53,727 nucleotides of DNA from Thermodesulfobacteriota bacterium. GTDB taxonomy: Bacteria > Desulfobacterota_D > UBA1144 > Nemesobacterales > CSP1-2. Of the stretch, positions 32,603 through 42,528 are shown piece by piece. The notes beneath the pieces were generated by a model, which was not told the DNA's origin, made no database searches, and was given only the letters and a program-made list of their open reading frames with translations. Position numbers and translations under genes: made by a program. The stretch's first letter is position 1. Each line of letters starts with the position of its first letter. The DNA is taken from positions 1 to 53,727 of the forward strand of contig DATMAT010000004.1 in NCBI GenBank assembly GCA_035559815.1, written 5' to 3'.

Positions 32603-33766
32603 TTGAATACTTATGCACATATGAAAGGCATCCCGGACAATACGCTTTTCCCCTCTATAGAGATTCAGAAGAAGGAAGGAGAAATCCTAACCCTGAAAAT
32701 CGCCGGCCGGCTCGATTCGTATACGACCGGAAGAGCCTGGAGCAAGGCTCTATCCGCTCTAGAAAGTTCTTCACCGAGACAGTTGGTAGTAGATGCTTCT
32801 CAAGTTAATTATTGCGACGGCTCGGGAATCGCTTTATTCATAAAATTACGGGAACTCCAGGAGAAGGCCGGAGGAAGATTCGAGGTTAAAAGCCTGGCCA
32901 GCGAGTTTCAGCAACTGCTCGACCTATTTCCCGCTCAAGAGTTTAAAGAGACGAGTGCGGAAAAGCCTAAAGATATCGCGCTGCCCGAGGAAGTGGGTGT
33001 AGCAACCGTGAATATATGGCAGGAGATTCGGGCTAATATTTCCTTCATTGGAGAAGCGGTAGTTGCACTTTTTCGGGCCCTTCTTAACCCGGGTAAGATA
33101 AGGTGGAAGGACGTGTTTTTGACCTCGGAAAAGATCGGGGTGAATGCCCTTTCCATCATCGCATTGGTTAACTTCCTGGTAGGGCTGGTGATAGCTTTTC
33201 AGTCAGCCATACCACTCAAAAAGTATGGCGGGGAAATATTCGTCGCCGACCTTCTGGTCCTGGCTGTGTTCAGGGAGCTCGGCCCGCTAATGACGGCTAT
33301 CGTGGTCAACGGCAGAAGCGGTTCGGCGTTTGCCGCAGAAATCGGGACGATGAAGGTGAATGAGGAGATAGATGCACTCAATACCATGGGGCTCGATCCG
33401 GTTAGGTTTCTGGTGGTGCCAAAGCTGATCGCCGCCATCTTCATGATACCGATCCTGACGGTTTTCGGCGATCTTTTCGGCATTCTGGGAGGGGGCGTGG
33501 TCATGCTGGCGCTGGGTTTCCCACCGGTTGCCTACGTGAATGAGATGGTGCTGGCGGCTAGCTACGTTGACCTTCTTCAGGGTCTTTTTAAGTCCCTCTT
33601 TTTTGCGGCGATAATAGCCGGTGTAGGATGCCTGGAAGGGCTGAGGACTAAAACAGGTGCGGCGGCAGTGGGGGATTCTGCGACCAGTGCGGTGGTCAGC
33701 GGCATAGTATTAATCATATTTGTCGATGGAATATTCGGTGTCTTATTCTACTACCTGGGAATTTGA
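32603..33766 (+). CDS. mlaE: MlaE-type lipid ABC transporter permease with N-terminal STAS domain
   Basis: 387 residues from TTG 32603 (weak AGGA in front); ATG 32621 is the alternative but lacks a ribosome-binding site. Residues about 15-115 are a STAS domain (LTLKIAGRLDSYTTG, VVDASQVNYCDGSGIALFIKL). Residues about 135-387 are the MlaE/YrbE permease with five to six membrane segments and the motifs FRELGPLMTAIVVNGRSGSAFAAEIGTMKVNEEIDAL (shown here in family order, split over 230-265). In E. coli the STAS part is a separate protein, MlaB; this fusion is known in other phyla. It moves phospholipids between membranes with MlaF and MlaD. Confidence 0.9.
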   Translation: MNTYAHMKGIPDNTLFPSIEIQKKEGEILTLKIAGRLDSYTTGRAWSKALSALESSSPRQLVVDASQVNYCDGSGIALFIKLRELQEKAGGRFEVKSLASEFQQLLDLFPAQEFKETSAEKPKDIALPEEVGVATVNIWQEIRANISFIGEAVVALFRALLNPGKIRWKDVFLTSEKIGVNALSIIALVNFLVGLVIAFQSAIPLKKYGGEIFVADLLVLAVFRELGPLMTAIVVNGRSGSAFAAEIGTMKVNEEIDALNTMGLDPVRFLVVPKLIAAIFMIPILTVFGDLFGILGGGVVMLALGFPPVAYVNEMVLAASYVDLLQGLFKSLFFAAIIAGVGCLEGLRTKTGAAAVGDSATSAVVSGIVLIIFVDGIFGVLFYYLGI

Positions 33767-33772
33767 TTAGGC

Positions 33773-34546
33773 ATGAGCGAAAGCCAAGAGCCGATTATAC
33801 GGGTCATAAACTTCACTGCGGCTTACGACGATAGGGTTATAATCGATAATATCTCTTTCCAGGTCTACAGTGGGGAGATCTTTGTTATACTGGGCGGGTC
33901 GGGATGCGGAAAGAGCACTGTGCTAAAGCACATGATCGGCCTGTATGAGCCGGCAGAAGGGCAAATCCTGATTGACGGTGATGACATTGCCGCGGCGGGT
34001 GGGGAGGACCGCATCAGAATATTGAAGAAGATCGGTGTCATGTACCAGCGCGGTGCGCTTTTCGGCTCTATGACGCTACTTGAAAATGTGCGCCTTCCTC
34101 TCGAAGAATATACCGACCTTCCTCAGGATGCCATGGATTTAATCTCGCGTATGAAGCTCAAGCTGGTGGGATTAGATGGATTCGAGAATTATATGCCCTC
34201 CGAGATAAGCGGGGGGATGCAAAAGCGGGCGGCCATAGCCCGGGCTATGGCTCTAGACCCGGAGATACTCTTCCTCGACGAGCCGTCGGCGGGGCTTGAC
34301 CCTATCACTTCGGCAGAGCTAGACCACTTGGTCTTAAGGCTAAGGCAGAGCCTCGGCATTACGTTCGTAGTGGTAACACATGAACTACCGAGCATCTATA
34401 CCATTGCCGACCGGGTAATCATGCTGGATAAGAGGACGAAGGGTATTATAGCAACGGGCAAGCCACAGGAGTTGCGGGATCATTCTCCAAACCCATGGGT
34501 TCGTCAATTCTTCAATAGGGAGGTAGAACTGGATGCGACAGGGTAA
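33773..34546 (+). CDS. mlaF: MlaF-type ABC transporter ATP-binding protein
   Basis: 257 residues with Walker A GGSGCGKST (about 41-49), Q-loop, signature ISGGMQKRAAIARAM (about 143-157), Walker B EILFLDEPSAGLDP and the switch histidine in VVVTHELPS. It powers the MlaE permease from the cytoplasmic side. It starts 6 nt after mlaE. Confidence 0.93.
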   Translation: MSESQEPIIRVINFTAAYDDRVIIDNISFQVYSGEIFVILGGSGCGKSTVLKHMIGLYEPAEGQILIDGDDIAAAGGEDRIRILKKIGVMYQRGALFGSMTLLENVRLPLEEYTDLPQDAMDLISRMKLKLVGLDGFENYMPSEISGGMQKRAAIARAMALDPEILFLDEPSAGLDPITSAELDHLVLRLRQSLGITFVVVTHELPSIYTIADRVIMLDKRTKGIIATGKPQELRDHSPNPWVRQFFNREVELDATG

Positions 34547-34579
34547 TAAAGATAATCTAAGCGGAATGGAGTATGCGGC

Positions 34580-35566
34580 ATGAGCGCAAAGACCAATTAT
34601 TACAAGATCGGCGTTTTCGTTATTGTCGGATTTATCATCGTGGTCATAGGCATCATAGTATTCGGTGCCGGTAAGTTCTTTCGAGCCAAGGTTACCATAG
34701 AGACGTATTTTAATCAGTCTGTCCAGGGATTGGATGTCGGCGCTCCGCTAAAGTTCCAGGGGGTTCAGATCGGTAACGTCAGTGAGATTTCCTTCGTGTT
34801 TAACTATTACAACACCGAGTATGATTACGTGCTGGTCCGGGCAGAGATTTATCCGGAGCTTGTTGGTCCCAGATTAAGCCGGGGTGGGATATTACCGGAA
34901 TTGGAGCGAAAGGACCTGCTTAAGGCAATGATCGACAAAGGATTACGACTGGAGCTGGCCTCTCAAGGGGTCACCGGGGTAGCCTTTCTCAACATGCTTT
35001 ACCTAGACCCTAAGCGGTATACTCCCCTTAAGATAGACTGGGAACCGGATTATTTCTACGTGCCCTCTGCCCCGGGCACTATTACCCTTATTACCCAGGC
35101 AGTAGAAAACCTGACGCAAACAATCCAAAGCATAGACATAAAGGGAATTGCGGATAAGGTTGACCTACTTCTCGTCAATACTAATAAAGTAGTAGAAGAC
35201 GCGCAGGTTGCCGCCGTCTCTCAGGATATAAGGAGGCTGGTGGCATCGCTAGAGAATAACTCAAAGAGGTTAGACGCAATAATGGAGAGCGAAGAGGTTC
35301 AACAAAGCTTGAAGGATGCTTCAAAAGCCCTTCAGAATATCAATGTCGCATCCCAGGAATTGCCAAGAACGATTGCAGAGTTTAATAGGGGCTTAAGTTC
35401 CCTAAACACATTTACTGCCAGCCAGCAACAAGAAATAGAGATAATACTCGATGAAATAAGAAGGGTTTCTGAAAATTTAAGCGAGCTAATGGATACGGCC
35501 AGGAAATATCCATCCTGGGTACTATTCGGCAATCCCCCGCCGCGCTTGGATGAGGTGAGCAAATGA
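34580..35566 (+). CDS. mlaD: MlaD-type MCE-domain substrate-binding protein
   Basis: 328 residues: one N-terminal membrane anchor (about 9-31, IGVFVIVGFIIVVIGIIVFG), then an MCE domain (about 38-120: TIETYFNQSVQGLDVGAPLKFQGVQIGNV), and a long helical C-terminal part (about 185-315) rich in Gln/Asn/Glu. This is longer than E. coli MlaD (183 residues) and closer to the PqiB/LetB-like or chlamydial MCE proteins with coiled-coil tails. It holds lipid in the periplasm between the inner and outer membranes. Confidence 0.9.
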   Translation: MSAKTNYYKIGVFVIVGFIIVVIGIIVFGAGKFFRAKVTIETYFNQSVQGLDVGAPLKFQGVQIGNVSEISFVFNYYNTEYDYVLVRAEIYPELVGPRLSRGGILPELERKDLLKAMIDKGLRLELASQGVTGVAFLNMLYLDPKRYTPLKIDWEPDYFYVPSAPGTITLITQAVENLTQTIQSIDIKGIADKVDLLLVNTNKVVEDAQVAAVSQDIRRLVASLENNSKRLDAIMESEEVQQSLKDASKALQNINVASQELPRTIAEFNRGLSSLNTFTASQQQEIEIILDEIRRVSENLSELMDTARKYPSWVLFGNPPPRLDEVSK

Positions 35567-36201
35567 TGAAAGGATATCCGGTTTTCCCGCTGTTTATAGT
35601 AGTAATTCTGGGCTTGTCCGCTTGTGCCAAACTGCAAAGGAGCTATCCAGAGAGGAATTATTACATTCTGAGCGTTGCCGATAATAATAATCCGAATAAG
35701 CAGGCGGTGTACGGAGCCACGCTGGAAGTGGACAGACTGCAGATATCACCGAGCTTTTCGGGTAGGGAGTTTGTCTATCGAAAAGGTGAGCTGAGCTACG
35801 AATCGGATTTTTATAACCAGTTCTTCCGGGCACCGGTACTCCTAATCACGGATGAAGTCATTAAATACCTATCCCGGTCTGGCCCATTCCAGCACGTGGT
35901 GGACTCAACCGCCAATTTGAATACTGATTTTACACTCCAGGGTAACGTAAGCGAGTTGTATGGTGATTTCAGGACCCGGAGTGCACCGAAAGCAGTTTTG
36001 GCTATACAGTTTTTTCTCATAGACGACCGACCGGCCAACCCGGTGATAGTTTTTCAAAATAATTACCGCCGGGAAATCGCGCTAAGTTCTAATTCTCCTT
36101 CCATCCTGGTGGAAGGGTGGAACGAGGCTCTTGAGCAAATCCTGGCCGCTCTTCAAGAGGATTTGAGAAAGGTCAGTATTAGTGGAGTGAGCAACCGCTG
36201 A
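35563..36201 (+). CDS. ABC-type transport auxiliary lipoprotein (PqiC/LAM family)
   Basis: 212 residues beginning with a lipoprotein signal (FPLFIVVILGLSAC, lipobox Cys about 21), then NYYILSV, DRLQISPSFSGREFVYRKGELSYESDFYNQF, and a C-terminal helical region. This matches the auxiliary lipoproteins that accompany MCE transporters (PqiC). It overlaps mlaD by 4 nt (ATGA). It likely sits on the outer membrane as the receiving end. No mlaC homologue is present. Confidence 0.82.
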   Translation: MMKGYPVFPLFIVVILGLSACAKLQRSYPERNYYILSVADNNNPNKQAVYGATLEVDRLQISPSFSGREFVYRKGELSYESDFYNQFFRAPVLLITDEVIKYLSRSGPFQHVVDSTANLNTDFTLQGNVSELYGDFRTRSAPKAVLAIQFFLIDDRPANPVIVFQNNYRREIALSSNSPSILVEGWNEALEQILAALQEDLRKVSISGVSNR

Positions 36202-36233
36202 GCCGGGATTAAGACTTTCCGGCACACTTTTTA

Positions 36234-36986
36234 CTAGCCTGAAGACCGGTCTTTTCCGGACTCCTTTCGGAGTTGACGGTGAAAAAGTTCCATGGATACT
36301 AGCCTGGCAATAAGTATCACCGGAAAAAGCTGACCAACTAGTGCTTCAAGAACCGCCAAGGAACGGGCAATAGGATTCGCCGCTGTTATATCCCCATAGC
36401 CGACGGTGGTTAGCGTGGCAAAACTGAAGTATAAAAGCTTCGGCGGAGGGATCTCGTTGTTCAGGACCGACATGGGCGAGCCTTCCGCCACGAAAGATTG
36501 AGGCCGCAATAGCTCGACCAGGTCATAAGCATATGCCCACATTAAGCCGAGAAGCAGATAAACGACTACTGCTCCCATGATTCTGTGCATCGTTACCGGA
36601 CCCTCACGGAGCACCTGTATCAGCACTACCACTGCGAGCACCCCCATGAATAACATAGACATTAAGTTATCCAGGATCACTAGCTTCTCAAAAGGTAACA
36701 GAATACGCATCCAGCGAACCAGGAAGGAGGCCAAAGCGAATGCAACGGCCAGGAAGGTGATGAATTGATATTTGACTACTGACATCACACCGGTAATGAG
36801 TATGAGCGAGAATATAATCTCTGAGATAAGGAATGCACGAAGCTCTCCGGCATGGTGTAACGGGGTGATGATAAATATGGATATAAATAACAATACTAGA
36901 AGAACGGTCAGGCTTAGGTCGGTTTCCCAAAAGTGCTTGATTGGGTGGGTCAGCTTCTTCACGGTTTGTTGAGCTTTTTTAACCAT
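36234..36986 (-). CDS. Ion channel with two-helix pore (potassium-channel-like)
   Basis: 250 residues, about seven hydrophobic segments. Near the C-terminus (about 200-215) is a pore loop with the filter motif in YFSFATLTTVGYGDI, then a final pore helix. The N-terminal four segments do not show an arginine-rich voltage sensor. The family is often annotated as ion channel or two pore domain potassium channel. It is the paralogue of the gene at 37086, in the same orientation. Confidence 0.82.
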   Translation of the reverse strand: MVKKAQQTVKKLTHPIKHFWETDLSLTVLLVLLFISIFIITPLHHAGELRAFLISEIIFSLILITGVMSVVKYQFITFLAVAFALASFLVRWMRILLPFEKLVILDNLMSMLFMGVLAVVVLIQVLREGPVTMHRIMGAVVVYLLLGLMWAYAYDLVELLRPQSFVAEGSPMSVLNNEIPPPKLLYFSFATLTTVGYGDITAANPIARSLAVLEALVGQLFPVILIARLVSMELFHRQLRKESGKDRSSG

Positions 36987-37085
36987 AGACCCTTAATATA
37001 TATAATCTTGTGCCAATTGTCTGTAATCAAGAGCCATTCGCTAGCCTGAGAATACCACGTATCGTTTTGTTTTTTATATGCCATT

Positions 37086-37781
37086 TTATTTATCCCGCCC
37101 CGATTCTTTTTGGTAGATCTGAAGGGACACAAGTCTAGCAATCAAGATTGCGGGAAAAAGCTGACCCATTAGGCCTTCAAACATCACCAGGGCACGCGCA
37201 AATGGATTTATGGCCGTGATGTCGCCATAGCCGATTGTCGTGAGTGTTACAAAGCTAAAGTATATGAGACTCGCTGTGAGTTGATGAATTAGGGGTACAT
37301 AGGGTAGGCCATTAATGTCAAAAGAGTTTGGTGAATATAACTCAATCAACAGATATGATTGAGCCCAGATAAGGCCAAACAGCATATAAGCGACAATGGC
37401 ACCCCTGATACGGTGCGCGGTAATCGGACCCTCACGAAAGACATGAAAGAGCACTACAAATTCAAATAGACCTAGAAATATGAGTGATACTAAAGTATCG
37501 ATAAAATCTAGAAGCGTAGCCTGAGATTTTAATAAGTAGTGATGGAGCACAAAAATAAGCAGTATAAATGCGATTGCTGGTATCTTAATAAATGACCTAT
37601 CAGTAACGGCTGTGACGCCGGAGATTAAAACAAGAGTAAAAAATAAAGATATAACAAAACCTCCGAATGCGCCGAGAGTGGAAAATGGATATAGTATTAA
37701 CAAGTAGACAACCATCACAGCGAGCAGAACAGTAAGCCCTCTATCATCGGTAGACCAAAATCTAGAGAATAATCTATGCAC
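37086..37781 (-). CDS. Ion channel with two-helix pore, paralogue
   Basis: 231 residues from a GTG; same layout as the neighbour at 36234, with YFSFVTLTTIGYGDITAINPFARAL as filter and inner helix (about 178-202). The two share the REGPITAHRI/REGPVTMHRI loop before the pore. Base composition is lower in GC than the neighbour, hinting at a separate origin or relaxed selection. It lies between the efflux operon and the first channel and may be part of that transcript. Confidence 0.82.
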   Translation of the reverse strand: MHRLFSRFWSTDDRGLTVLLAVMVVYLLILYPFSTLGAFGGFVISLFFTLVLISGVTAVTDRSFIKIPAIAFILLIFVLHHYLLKSQATLLDFIDTLVSLIFLGLFEFVVLFHVFREGPITAHRIRGAIVAYMLFGLIWAQSYLLIELYSPNSFDINGLPYVPLIHQLTASLIYFSFVTLTTIGYGDITAINPFARALVMFEGLMGQLFPAILIARLVSLQIYQKESGRDK

Positions 37782-37870
37782 CTTATTCTCTCCCTAGAGA
37801 TACTGCTCTTTACTTGGCACAGATAATATGAGAATGAAACTATTAAAGCATTATTCGATTGGTATTGGAG

Positions 37871-39304
37871 TTAATTTTGTAGTTTCTGCGAACTATCACT
37901 CAGCTTTTCCGCCTCCACCACCCAGCCTCCGCCTAGAGTTTTGTACAAACCCACAAGGTTTAGGAAGTGCTTGCCTTGTGTTTGTGCTTGTGCAAGCTGG
38001 GCATCAAAGAGTTGTCTCTGAGCATCGAGTACGTTTAGGTATTCCACCAATCCCTCGTCATACTGGAGTTCGGCCAGACGAAGGTAATCCTTCAATACGG
38101 CTACCTGCCTGGCCTGTATTCCTAACTCTGCATCAGAATTTTTATATCCTACGAGTGCATCATTAACCTCTTTAAGCGCGTTAAGTATTGTCTGTTCGTA
38201 GTTGAAGAGCGCCTGTTCCTTGTGTGCTTCGGCTCCCTTAACCTTGTATATTATTCTTCCTCCCTCGAAGAGCGGCTGGGCAAGGACGCCGCCAAAATGG
38301 TAGAAAAGCGAGGAGTGATCGAAAAAATTATCAAGCTCCGGCGTTTCAAAACCAAGGAGGGCGGCAAGGTTGATTTTTGGGAAATACTCGGCCTTTGCCT
38401 CGCCGATTCTTGCATTTGCTGCAATAAGCTGATTCTCGGCTTGTAGAATATCAGGACGTTGCTCGAGCAAATCCGAGGGTTGTCCAGAAGGAATGTTAGG
38501 CAATGACAGCTCATCAATTGTACGACCCCTTTCTATGGCACCGGGATTTTTTCCCAATAATACGCTCAACAGATTCTCTTTCTGGGCAATCTGAGTTTCC
38601 AGTTGTGGAATCACCACAGCAGCAGACTCAACCTGCGACTGTGCTTGCCGGACTTCCAATTCCGACACAATTCCACCTTTGAATTGAAGCTCAATAAGAC
38701 GGAGGGATTCCTCGAAGGACTTAAGTGTTTGACGGGCGATATCGAGTCGTTTATCAAGATCTAACAAGTCAATGTACGTGCTAGCTACGGAGGTAACAAG
38801 GGTTAGAATAACGGTACGCTGGGCTTCTTCCTGGCTCAAAAGCTCGGCGCGGGCAGCCTCAGTTGCCCTTCGTATACGTCCCCATATATCCAGTTCATAG
38901 GAAAGGTTAAAGGCGATGACAAAGGCATTGAAATTTCGGTCAACGCCTTCAGAACTGGGGAGAAAGCTACTCGAAGACCTTATCCTGCCTGCCGCACCTG
39001 CTGCATCTAACTGGGGGAAAAGCTCAGAGCGGGTAATGCCCAGCCGGGCGTAGTATTCTTGAACCACTGCTATGGCTATCTTGAGGTCTTTGTTTTGCTC
39101 AAGCGAAGTTTGTATGTACTTGCTTAAAACCGGGTCATTGAACTGTTCCCACCAGGAAACGTTGGCAACTTCATTAGCCTTCTCGACTGATAAACGCCAG
39201 CCTTGTGGAACATCCAAATCCGGTCGGCTGTAATTCGGCCCAAGCATGCAGGCTGAGAGCATCAAAGCAAAGATTATTGGGAGAATAAGAAATTTGAGCA
39301 TCAT
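37871..39304 (-). CDS. Outer-membrane efflux factor (NodT/OprM family)
   Basis: 477 residues with a lipoprotein signal (FALMLSACMLGPNYSRPDLDVP, lipobox Cys about 19) and the GPNYSRP motif of the NodT family. Two TolC-type repeats follow: EVRQAQSQVESA and EYLNVLDAQRQLFDAQLAQAQ. It forms the outer-membrane channel of the tripartite pump. It begins directly after the RND gene stop (39305), so it is the third gene of the operon. Confidence 0.92.
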   Translation of the reverse strand: MMLKFLILPIIFALMLSACMLGPNYSRPDLDVPQGWRLSVEKANEVANVSWWEQFNDPVLSKYIQTSLEQNKDLKIAIAVVQEYYARLGITRSELFPQLDAAGAAGRIRSSSSFLPSSEGVDRNFNAFVIAFNLSYELDIWGRIRRATEAARAELLSQEEAQRTVILTLVTSVASTYIDLLDLDKRLDIARQTLKSFEESLRLIELQFKGGIVSELEVRQAQSQVESAAVVIPQLETQIAQKENLLSVLLGKNPGAIERGRTIDELSLPNIPSGQPSDLLEQRPDILQAENQLIAANARIGEAKAEYFPKINLAALLGFETPELDNFFDHSSLFYHFGGVLAQPLFEGGRIIYKVKGAEAHKEQALFNYEQTILNALKEVNDALVGYKNSDAELGIQARQVAVLKDYLRLAELQYDEGLVEYLNVLDAQRQLFDAQLAQAQTQGKHFLNLVGLYKTLGGGWVVEAEKLSDSSQKLQN

Positions 39305-42300
39305 TTAGACTTTTTCCTCTTTTGGGTTTACGGTCTGTGCCACCCCATCGCCGTGTACCGGCTCTGCAGTTGTGACCTTCTTCTCTTTACCGAAAAAACG
39401 CTCGCTGAAGTTCTCTACAAGGAAGAAGAATAGCGGCACGAAGAATACTGCCAGTAACGTGGCCGAGGTCATGCCGCCCATAACCCCTGTACCGATCGAG
39501 TGGCGGCTGTTGGCTCCTGCTCCGCTGGCAATGACCAGGGGCACCATACCAAGAATGAAGCATAGCGAGGTCATCACGATCGGCCTAAGCCTGAGCCGCG
39601 CCGCTTCTGCTGCCGCATCTAAGAAAGAAAGCCCTTCCCGGCGTTTTAGCACCGCAAACTCGACGATTAAAATTGCATTCTTCGCAGACAAACCGACCAG
39701 TGTAACCAGGCCGATCTGGAAATAGACGTCGTTGTCGAGCCCTCGAAGCCAGACGGCCAGCAGTGCACCGAAAATGCCAGTCGGTACGGCCAGGGTCACA
39801 CTCAAAGGCAGAGACCAGCTCTCATACTGGGCTGAAAGGATGAGAAACACCAATATAAGACCGAATATAAAAGCGAGCGATGAAGTCCCGCCACTCTGTT
39901 TCTCCTCGAATGCCTCTCCGCTCCAGGCAAACGTAAAGCCCTCAGGCAGTACTTCGCGGGCAACTTCTTCCATGGTTGCTATCGCTTGTCCTGAGCTATA
40001 ACCGGGTGCAGCGCTGCCGGTGATCTTCGCTGAAGGAAAGCCATTAAACCGGGAAACCAGGTCAGGCCCGGTAGTATAGCGGGTCTTAACTACCGCTGAA
40101 AGCGGCATCATATCTCCCTGACTTGTGCGCACGTAAATCTGTCCAATGTCCTCCGGGCGTACCCGGTATCGAGACTCTGCCTGCAAAATGACCTGGAACA
40201 CCTGGCTATACTTGTCAAATTGACTCACATAGAGCGAGCCGTAGAGCGTCTGCATGGCGTCATACACATCCTTAATGGGCACTCCGAGCGCTTGAGTCTT
40301 TTGCCTGTCAACCTCGAGGAAAAGCTTTTGACTGGTAGAGTGGATAGTACTGGCCAGTCCTACTAGCTCCGGGCGTTGGCTGGCCTTCCCTATAAACTCG
40401 CGCGTAACTTTATCCACCTCGGAGTAGCCTCCGCTGCCCCGATACTGGACCCAAAACTCAAAGCCACCAGTTACACCAAGACCGGGTATTGACGGTGGGT
40501 TCATGGGAAAAACTTGAGCATCCTTAATCGCTGCAAGCTCTGGGAAGACCTCCTGGATTATCGCAGGAGCCTGCATGGACTTTTCCTCACGCTCTTCATA
40601 GTCCTTGAGTGAGATAAAAAGCGTTGCCGCATTTGTTTTCAATTGAGAATCAAGCAAGCTATATCCATTTGGGACGGCGACCGAATAGACGGCAGGATTC
40701 TTAAGAAAAATGTCGGTTGCTTGTTTGCCCACCTTCTCCGTTCGGTCTAGGCTTGCCGCATCGGGCAAGTAGGCTACACCAAACAAGTAACCTTGGTCTT
40801 CAGCGGGCACGAAGCTCGTCGGGATGGTGCGGAAAAGACTATATATCCCCACCACCATAATACCGAACAGAATCAGGGCCAAGGTTGCCCGTTTAATCAC
40901 GGAACGGACTGCGTTGGTATAGTGGTGTGTCATACGGTCGAACCAGTCGTTAAACCACTTGAAGAATCTTCCTAAGAAGCCTTTTTTATCACCGTGCTGC
41001 GGTTTAAGGATGATAGCCGCAAGCGCCGGCGTGAGCGTCAGTGCCACAAATCCGGATATAGCCATGGATATTGCAATCGTGACGGCGAACTGTTTGTAAA
41101 GCTGTCCGGTGATACCGCCAAGGAACGCTGTCGGAATGAAAACAGCACCAAGCACAAGGACAATGGCGATAACCGGACCGGTGACCTCCTCCATGGCACG
41201 CCGGGTAGCCTGGCGTGGCTCCAGGTGGAACTCATGCATGTTACGCTCGACGTTCTCGACGACTACGATTGCATCATCTACCACAAGACCAATCGCCAGG
41301 ACCATACCGAATAACGTCAGCATATTGATGGAGAAGCCCAACGCATACATGCCGATGAACGTACCCACTATTGAGACCACGATGGCGATACAGGGTATGA
41401 CCGTTGCCCTGAAGCTCTGGAGAAAAAGGAAGACGACCAGCACCACAAGAACTACCGCTTCCATTAGAGTATGGAACACCTCGTCTATTGACGCCTTAAT
41501 GAACTTGGTGGCGTCCAGCGCAATCTGATAGTCCAGTCCGGGCGGGAAGTCCTTTTTCAGTTCTTCCAGAGTCTGCCTAACCTGCTTTGAAACATCGAGG
41601 GCATTGGCGTCTGCCTGCTGGTAGACTGCTATCAGCGCCGCCTGTTTATTGTCGTATCTGGAGCGTAGCGAGTAACTCTGCATGCCGAGCTCTGCGTGCC
41701 CCACGTCTTTTATTCGTACTACCGCTGCGCCCGTGTAATCGGTGCGCAGGATGATATTCTCGAACTCGGAGGGGTCAGACATCCGCCCCTGCGCTATGAT
41801 AGGGAAGCTAAGCTCTACCGGGTTAGATGTGGGTGATTGGCCGATCTGTCCGGTAGAATACTGCTCGTTCTGGGCTTTTACTGCCTCGGCAATATCGGTG
41901 GCGGTAATCTTTAGCTGTGCCATACGGTCCGGCTTCAACCATAGACGCATTGCATAAAAAGGAACGCCAAAGATCTGAGAGAGGTTTGCACCAGGGATAC
42001 GTTTAAAGGCATCCAGGACATAGAGATTGGCATAGTTGGTTAGATAGGCTTGGTCGTATGTGCCGTCGGGAGAAACCAGAGCGATTACCATGAGAAAGGA
42101 GTTTGTGCGCGGTTGCACCTGTATGCCCTGCGCCTGTACCGAGGTAGGTAGCTGAGCCATTGCCCATTGAACCCGGTTCTGCACGTTGACCTGGGCGATG
42201 TCCGGGTCGGTATCTATGCCAAAAAACACCGATAGGGTGTAATTGCCCGTGGAAGAACTGGTCGAGTACATATAGATCATGTCTTCGGTGCCGTTTACCT

Positions 42301-42505
42301 GGTACTCTATCGGGGCGGCGACCGCATTGGATACGTCCTCAGCGTCCGCACCGGGGTAGGTTGCCGTCACCTGGATCTGAACCGGGGTGATGTTGGGATA
42401 CTGCGCTATAGGTAATGTCAGCGCTGAAACAAGTCCGGCCAGTACAATTATAATCGAAATCACCGCCGCTAAAATCGGTCTATCAATAAATATCCCGGAA
42501 AACAT
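39305..42505 (-). CDS. RND multidrug efflux transporter, HAE1 family inner-membrane pump
   Basis: 1066 residues, 12 membrane segments in two halves. N-terminal FIDRPILAAVISIIIVLAG; the proton-relay helix carries GLVVDDAIVVVENVERNM with paired aspartates (about 408-409); DQGYLFGVAYLPDAASLDRT and FIFGLILVFLILSAQYESW are typical of AcrB/MexB relatives. It exports hydrophobic or amphiphilic compounds by proton antiport; substrates cannot be told from sequence. 23 nt separate it from the adaptor gene. Confidence 0.95.
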   Translation of the reverse strand: MFSGIFIDRPILAAVISIIIVLAGLVSALTLPIAQYPNITPVQIQVTATYPGADAEDVSNAVAAPIEYQVNGTEDMIYMYSTSSSTGNYTLSVFFGIDTDPDIAQVNVQNRVQWAMAQLPTSVQAQGIQVQPRTNSFLMVIALVSPDGTYDQAYLTNYANLYVLDAFKRIPGANLSQIFGVPFYAMRLWLKPDRMAQLKITATDIAEAVKAQNEQYSTGQIGQSPTSNPVELSFPIIAQGRMSDPSEFENIILRTDYTGAAVVRIKDVGHAELGMQSYSLRSRYDNKQAALIAVYQQADANALDVSKQVRQTLEELKKDFPPGLDYQIALDATKFIKASIDEVFHTLMEAVVLVVLVVFLFLQSFRATVIPCIAIVVSIVGTFIGMYALGFSINMLTLFGMVLAIGLVVDDAIVVVENVERNMHEFHLEPRQATRRAMEEVTGPVIAIVLVLGAVFIPTAFLGGITGQLYKQFAVTIAISMAISGFVALTLTPALAAIILKPQHGDKKGFLGRFFKWFNDWFDRMTHHYTNAVRSVIKRATLALILFGIMVVGIYSLFRTIPTSFVPAEDQGYLFGVAYLPDAASLDRTEKVGKQATDIFLKNPAVYSVAVPNGYSLLDSQLKTNAATLFISLKDYEEREEKSMQAPAIIQEVFPELAAIKDAQVFPMNPPSIPGLGVTGGFEFWVQYRGSGGYSEVDKVTREFIGKASQRPELVGLASTIHSTSQKLFLEVDRQKTQALGVPIKDVYDAMQTLYGSLYVSQFDKYSQVFQVILQAESRYRVRPEDIGQIYVRTSQGDMMPLSAVVKTRYTTGPDLVSRFNGFPSAKITGSAAPGYSSGQAIATMEEVAREVLPEGFTFAWSGEAFEEKQSGGTSSLAFIFGLILVFLILSAQYESWSLPLSVTLAVPTGIFGALLAVWLRGLDNDVYFQIGLVTLVGLSAKNAILIVEFAVLKRREGLSFLDAAAEAARLRLRPIVMTSLCFILGMVPLVIASGAGANSRHSIGTGVMGGMTSATLLAVFFVPLFFFLVENFSERFFGKEKKVTTAEPVHGDGVAQTVNPKEEKV

Positions 42506-42528
42506 CCATACGCCTCCTTAATCTATTA

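Noticed and set aside
36987-37085. GC-N10-CC spacing upstream of the first ion channel on the minus strand
   Set aside because: Neither box matches beyond the dinucleotides; chance in a short gap.
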